Below are positions 6,682 to 7,691 of a DNA stretch of 7,691 nt, in pieces (position 1 is the first letter of the stretch; every line of letters begins with the position of its first letter). The notes beneath the pieces are model-generated. The model was not told where the DNA came from. It worked only from the letters and a program-made list of their open reading frames with translations, and searched no databases. A program made the position numbers and the translations under genes. This stretch comes from JAWOJF01 sp046481785 (GTDB lineage: Bacteria > Bacteroidota > Ignavibacteria > Ignavibacteriales > Ignavibacteriaceae), in the NCBI GenBank assembly GCA_046481785.1, contig JAWOJF010000294.1, positions 1 to 7,691 on the forward strand, read 5' to 3'.

Positions 6682-7428
6682 ATGACTAAACTTGTATTAA
6701 TAAGGCATGGTGAAAGTACCTGGAATAAAGAAAATTTATTTACCGGCTGGACAGATGTGGATCTTTCCGAGAAAGGATTAGCAGAGGCTAAGAAGGGGGG
6801 AGAATTGCTTAAAGAAGGAGGATATACCTTTGATATAGCATTTACTTCAGTTTTAAAAAGAGCAATAAAAACGTTGTGGCTGGTTCAGAATGAACTTGAT
6901 CTTTTATGGATACCAGTAGAAAAATCATGGCGTCTGAATGAAAGGCATTATGGTGCTTTACAGGGCTTAAACAAAGCACAGACTGCTGAAAAGTACGGAG
7001 ACGAACAGGTTCTTATATGGAGAAGAAGTTATGATGTGCCGCCGCCGGTGCTTGAAAAAACTGATGAAAGATATCCGGGACATGATCCCCGTTATAAAAA
7101 CCTTAAAGAATCTGAACTTCCCGTTACAGAATGCCTGAAAGATACCGTAGAAAGATTTTTACCATACTGGCATAATACAATTGCACCTGCAATTAAAGAA
7201 GGGAAAAAAGTAATAATAGCTGCGCATGGCAATAGTCTGAGGGCATTAGTTAAATATCTTGATAATATATCAGATGAAAAAATAGTTAGTTTAAATATCC
7301 CAACCGGTGTACCGCTTGTTTATGAACTTGATGATAATCTTAAAGCTTTAAAACATTATTATCTTGGTAACCAGGAAGAAATTGCAAAAGCTCAGCAGGC
7401 TGTTGCAGACCAGGGCAAAAAGAAATAA
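6682..7428 (+). CDS. gpmA: 2,3-bisphosphoglycerate-dependent phosphoglycerate mutase
   Basis: This cytoplasmic enzyme interconverts 3-phosphoglycerate and 2-phosphoglycerate in glycolysis and gluconeogenesis, using 2,3-bisphosphoglycerate to prime a phosphohistidine. The 248 residues match the family (about 230-250). LIRHGESTWN (6-15) carries the phosphorylated His9 and Arg8. FTGWTDVDLSEKG (20-32) is the typical substrate loop. TSVLKRAIKT (55-64) supplies the conserved arginine at 60. RLNERHYGALQGLNK (84-98) contains the catalytic Glu87. RRSYDVPPP (114-122) and AAHGNSLRALVKYL (180-193), with the second catalytic His182, complete the site. The C-terminal tail ending in QGKKK corresponds to the flexible lid of dPGMs. 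All key residues are present. It has its own promoter and Shine-Dalgarno and ends before a strong terminator, so it appears monocistronic. Confidence 0.98.
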   Translation: MTKLVLIRHGESTWNKENLFTGWTDVDLSEKGLAEAKKGGELLKEGGYTFDIAFTSVLKRAIKTLWLVQNELDLLWIPVEKSWRLNERHYGALQGLNKAQTAEKYGDEQVLIWRRSYDVPPPVLEKTDERYPGHDPRYKNLKESELPVTECLKDTVERFLPYWHNTIAPAIKEGKKVIIAAHGNSLRALVKYLDNISDEKIVSLNIPTGVPLVYELDDNLKALKHYYLGNQEEIAKAQQAVADQGKKK

Positions 7429-7444
7429 ACCTCATTTATGGATT

Positions 7445-7480
7445 AAAGATGACATCTTTTTAAAAAGATGTCATCTTTTT
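7445..7480 (+). terminator. Rho-independent terminator of gpmA
   Basis: A perfect 17-bp inverted repeat with no spacer (7445-7461 and 7462-7478), so the central bases form the loop, ends in a T tract (7476-7480). It starts 17 bases after the gpmA stop. Each arm contains a 15-base near-palindrome, AAAGATGaCATCTTT and AAAGATGtCATCTTT. The symmetric A/T flanks mean it could also stop transcription from the right. Confidence 0.85.
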
Positions 7481-7531
7481 GAAAAATTATTCTTGTTTCG
7501 CATCCTAACTTTTTTTTATTACGATCTAAAT

Positions 7532-7691
7532 CCTTTAATCCGTTTAATCAAGGTTATATCCTTATAATCCGCTTAATCAAGGTTCTGAATCCTGTTAATC
7601 CTTTAATCCGTTTAATCAAGGTTCTGATTCCTGTTAATCCGTTTAATCAAGGTTCTGATTCCTGTTAATCCGTTTAATCAAGGTTCTGATT
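7532..7691. repeat. 31-bp tandem repeat array, continuing past the right edge
   Basis: Units run 7532-7559 (28 bases, diverged), 7560-7590 (31, diverged), 7591-7629 (39), 7630-7660 (31) and 7661-7691 (31). The last two are identical, with the form CCTGTTAATCCGTTTAATCA followed by AGGTTCTGATT. The 39-base unit has one extra 8-base TTTAATC-type block, so the unit itself contains octamer sub-repeats. AATCA and TGATT inside each unit can pair. Units become more uniform toward the edge. The period is not a multiple of three and no coding frame follows it, so it is intergenic minisatellite DNA. Confidence 0.85.

Noticed and set aside
7364..7567. 67-codon plus-strand frame running out of gpmA
   Set aside because: It overlaps gpmA in another frame, crosses the terminator and has no ribosome-binding site.
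7532..7691. CRISPR array
   Set aside because: Near-identical units abut directly with no unique spacers, and no cas gene is present.

Overview
The window looks like chromosomal DNA of an AT-rich bacterium of the Fibrobacterota-Chlorobiota-Bacteroidota superphylum, most likely an Ignavibacteria-type lineage. This is inference. It rests on promoters with the Bacteroidota-style -33/-7 pattern (TTG, 19-20 bp, TAnnTTTG), a gene that starts without a Shine-Dalgarno sequence, a 16S leader with a boxA of the GTTCTTTGAAA type, and the general look of the 16S and proteins. A 16S database comparison would settle it.

Layout. Positions 1-1251 hold the 5' four-fifths of a 16S rRNA gene on the minus strand; its 3' end, and any 23S, 5S or tRNA genes, lie beyond the left edge. 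Positions 1252-1531 are its leader, with a boxA-like element, a hairpin and one or two promoters. Positions 1532-1811 are non-coding and carry a weak terminator candidate and a nested inverted repeat. Positions 1812-5041 hold a compact three-gene minus-strand operon: a glycine-rich predicted outer-membrane beta-barrel protein of unknown function, dTDP-glucose 4,6-dehydratase (rfbB/rmlB) and a periplasmic polysaccharide-export-type protein built of SLBB modules. Positions 5042-5638 are a 597-base divergent intergenic region with promoters at both ends and a 168-bp nest of GGAG/CTCC hairpins between them. Positions 5639-6520 encode an RmlD-like NAD(P)-dependent sugar reductase on the plus strand. 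Positions 6682-7428 encode phosphoglycerate mutase (gpmA) with its own promoter and a strong terminator. The right edge lies in a 31-bp tandem repeat.

How it works together. RmlB makes dTDP-4-keto-6-deoxyglucose, the branch point for deoxysugars such as rhamnose. The divergent RmlD-like enzyme could perform a last reduction in such a pathway. The SLBB protein would help move finished polysaccharide through the envelope, and the barrel protein, encoded first and translationally linked to rfbB, may be an envelope partner. rmlA, rmlC, glycosyltransferases and Wzx/Wzy/Wzc proteins are absent here, so the full pathway must be elsewhere. gpmA is ordinary glycolysis. No phage, CRISPR, toxin-antitoxin or defence system is visible. 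The less ordinary items are the four-module SLBB protein, the hairpin repeat nest, the nested inverted repeat upstream of the rRNA operon and the 31-bp minisatellite.
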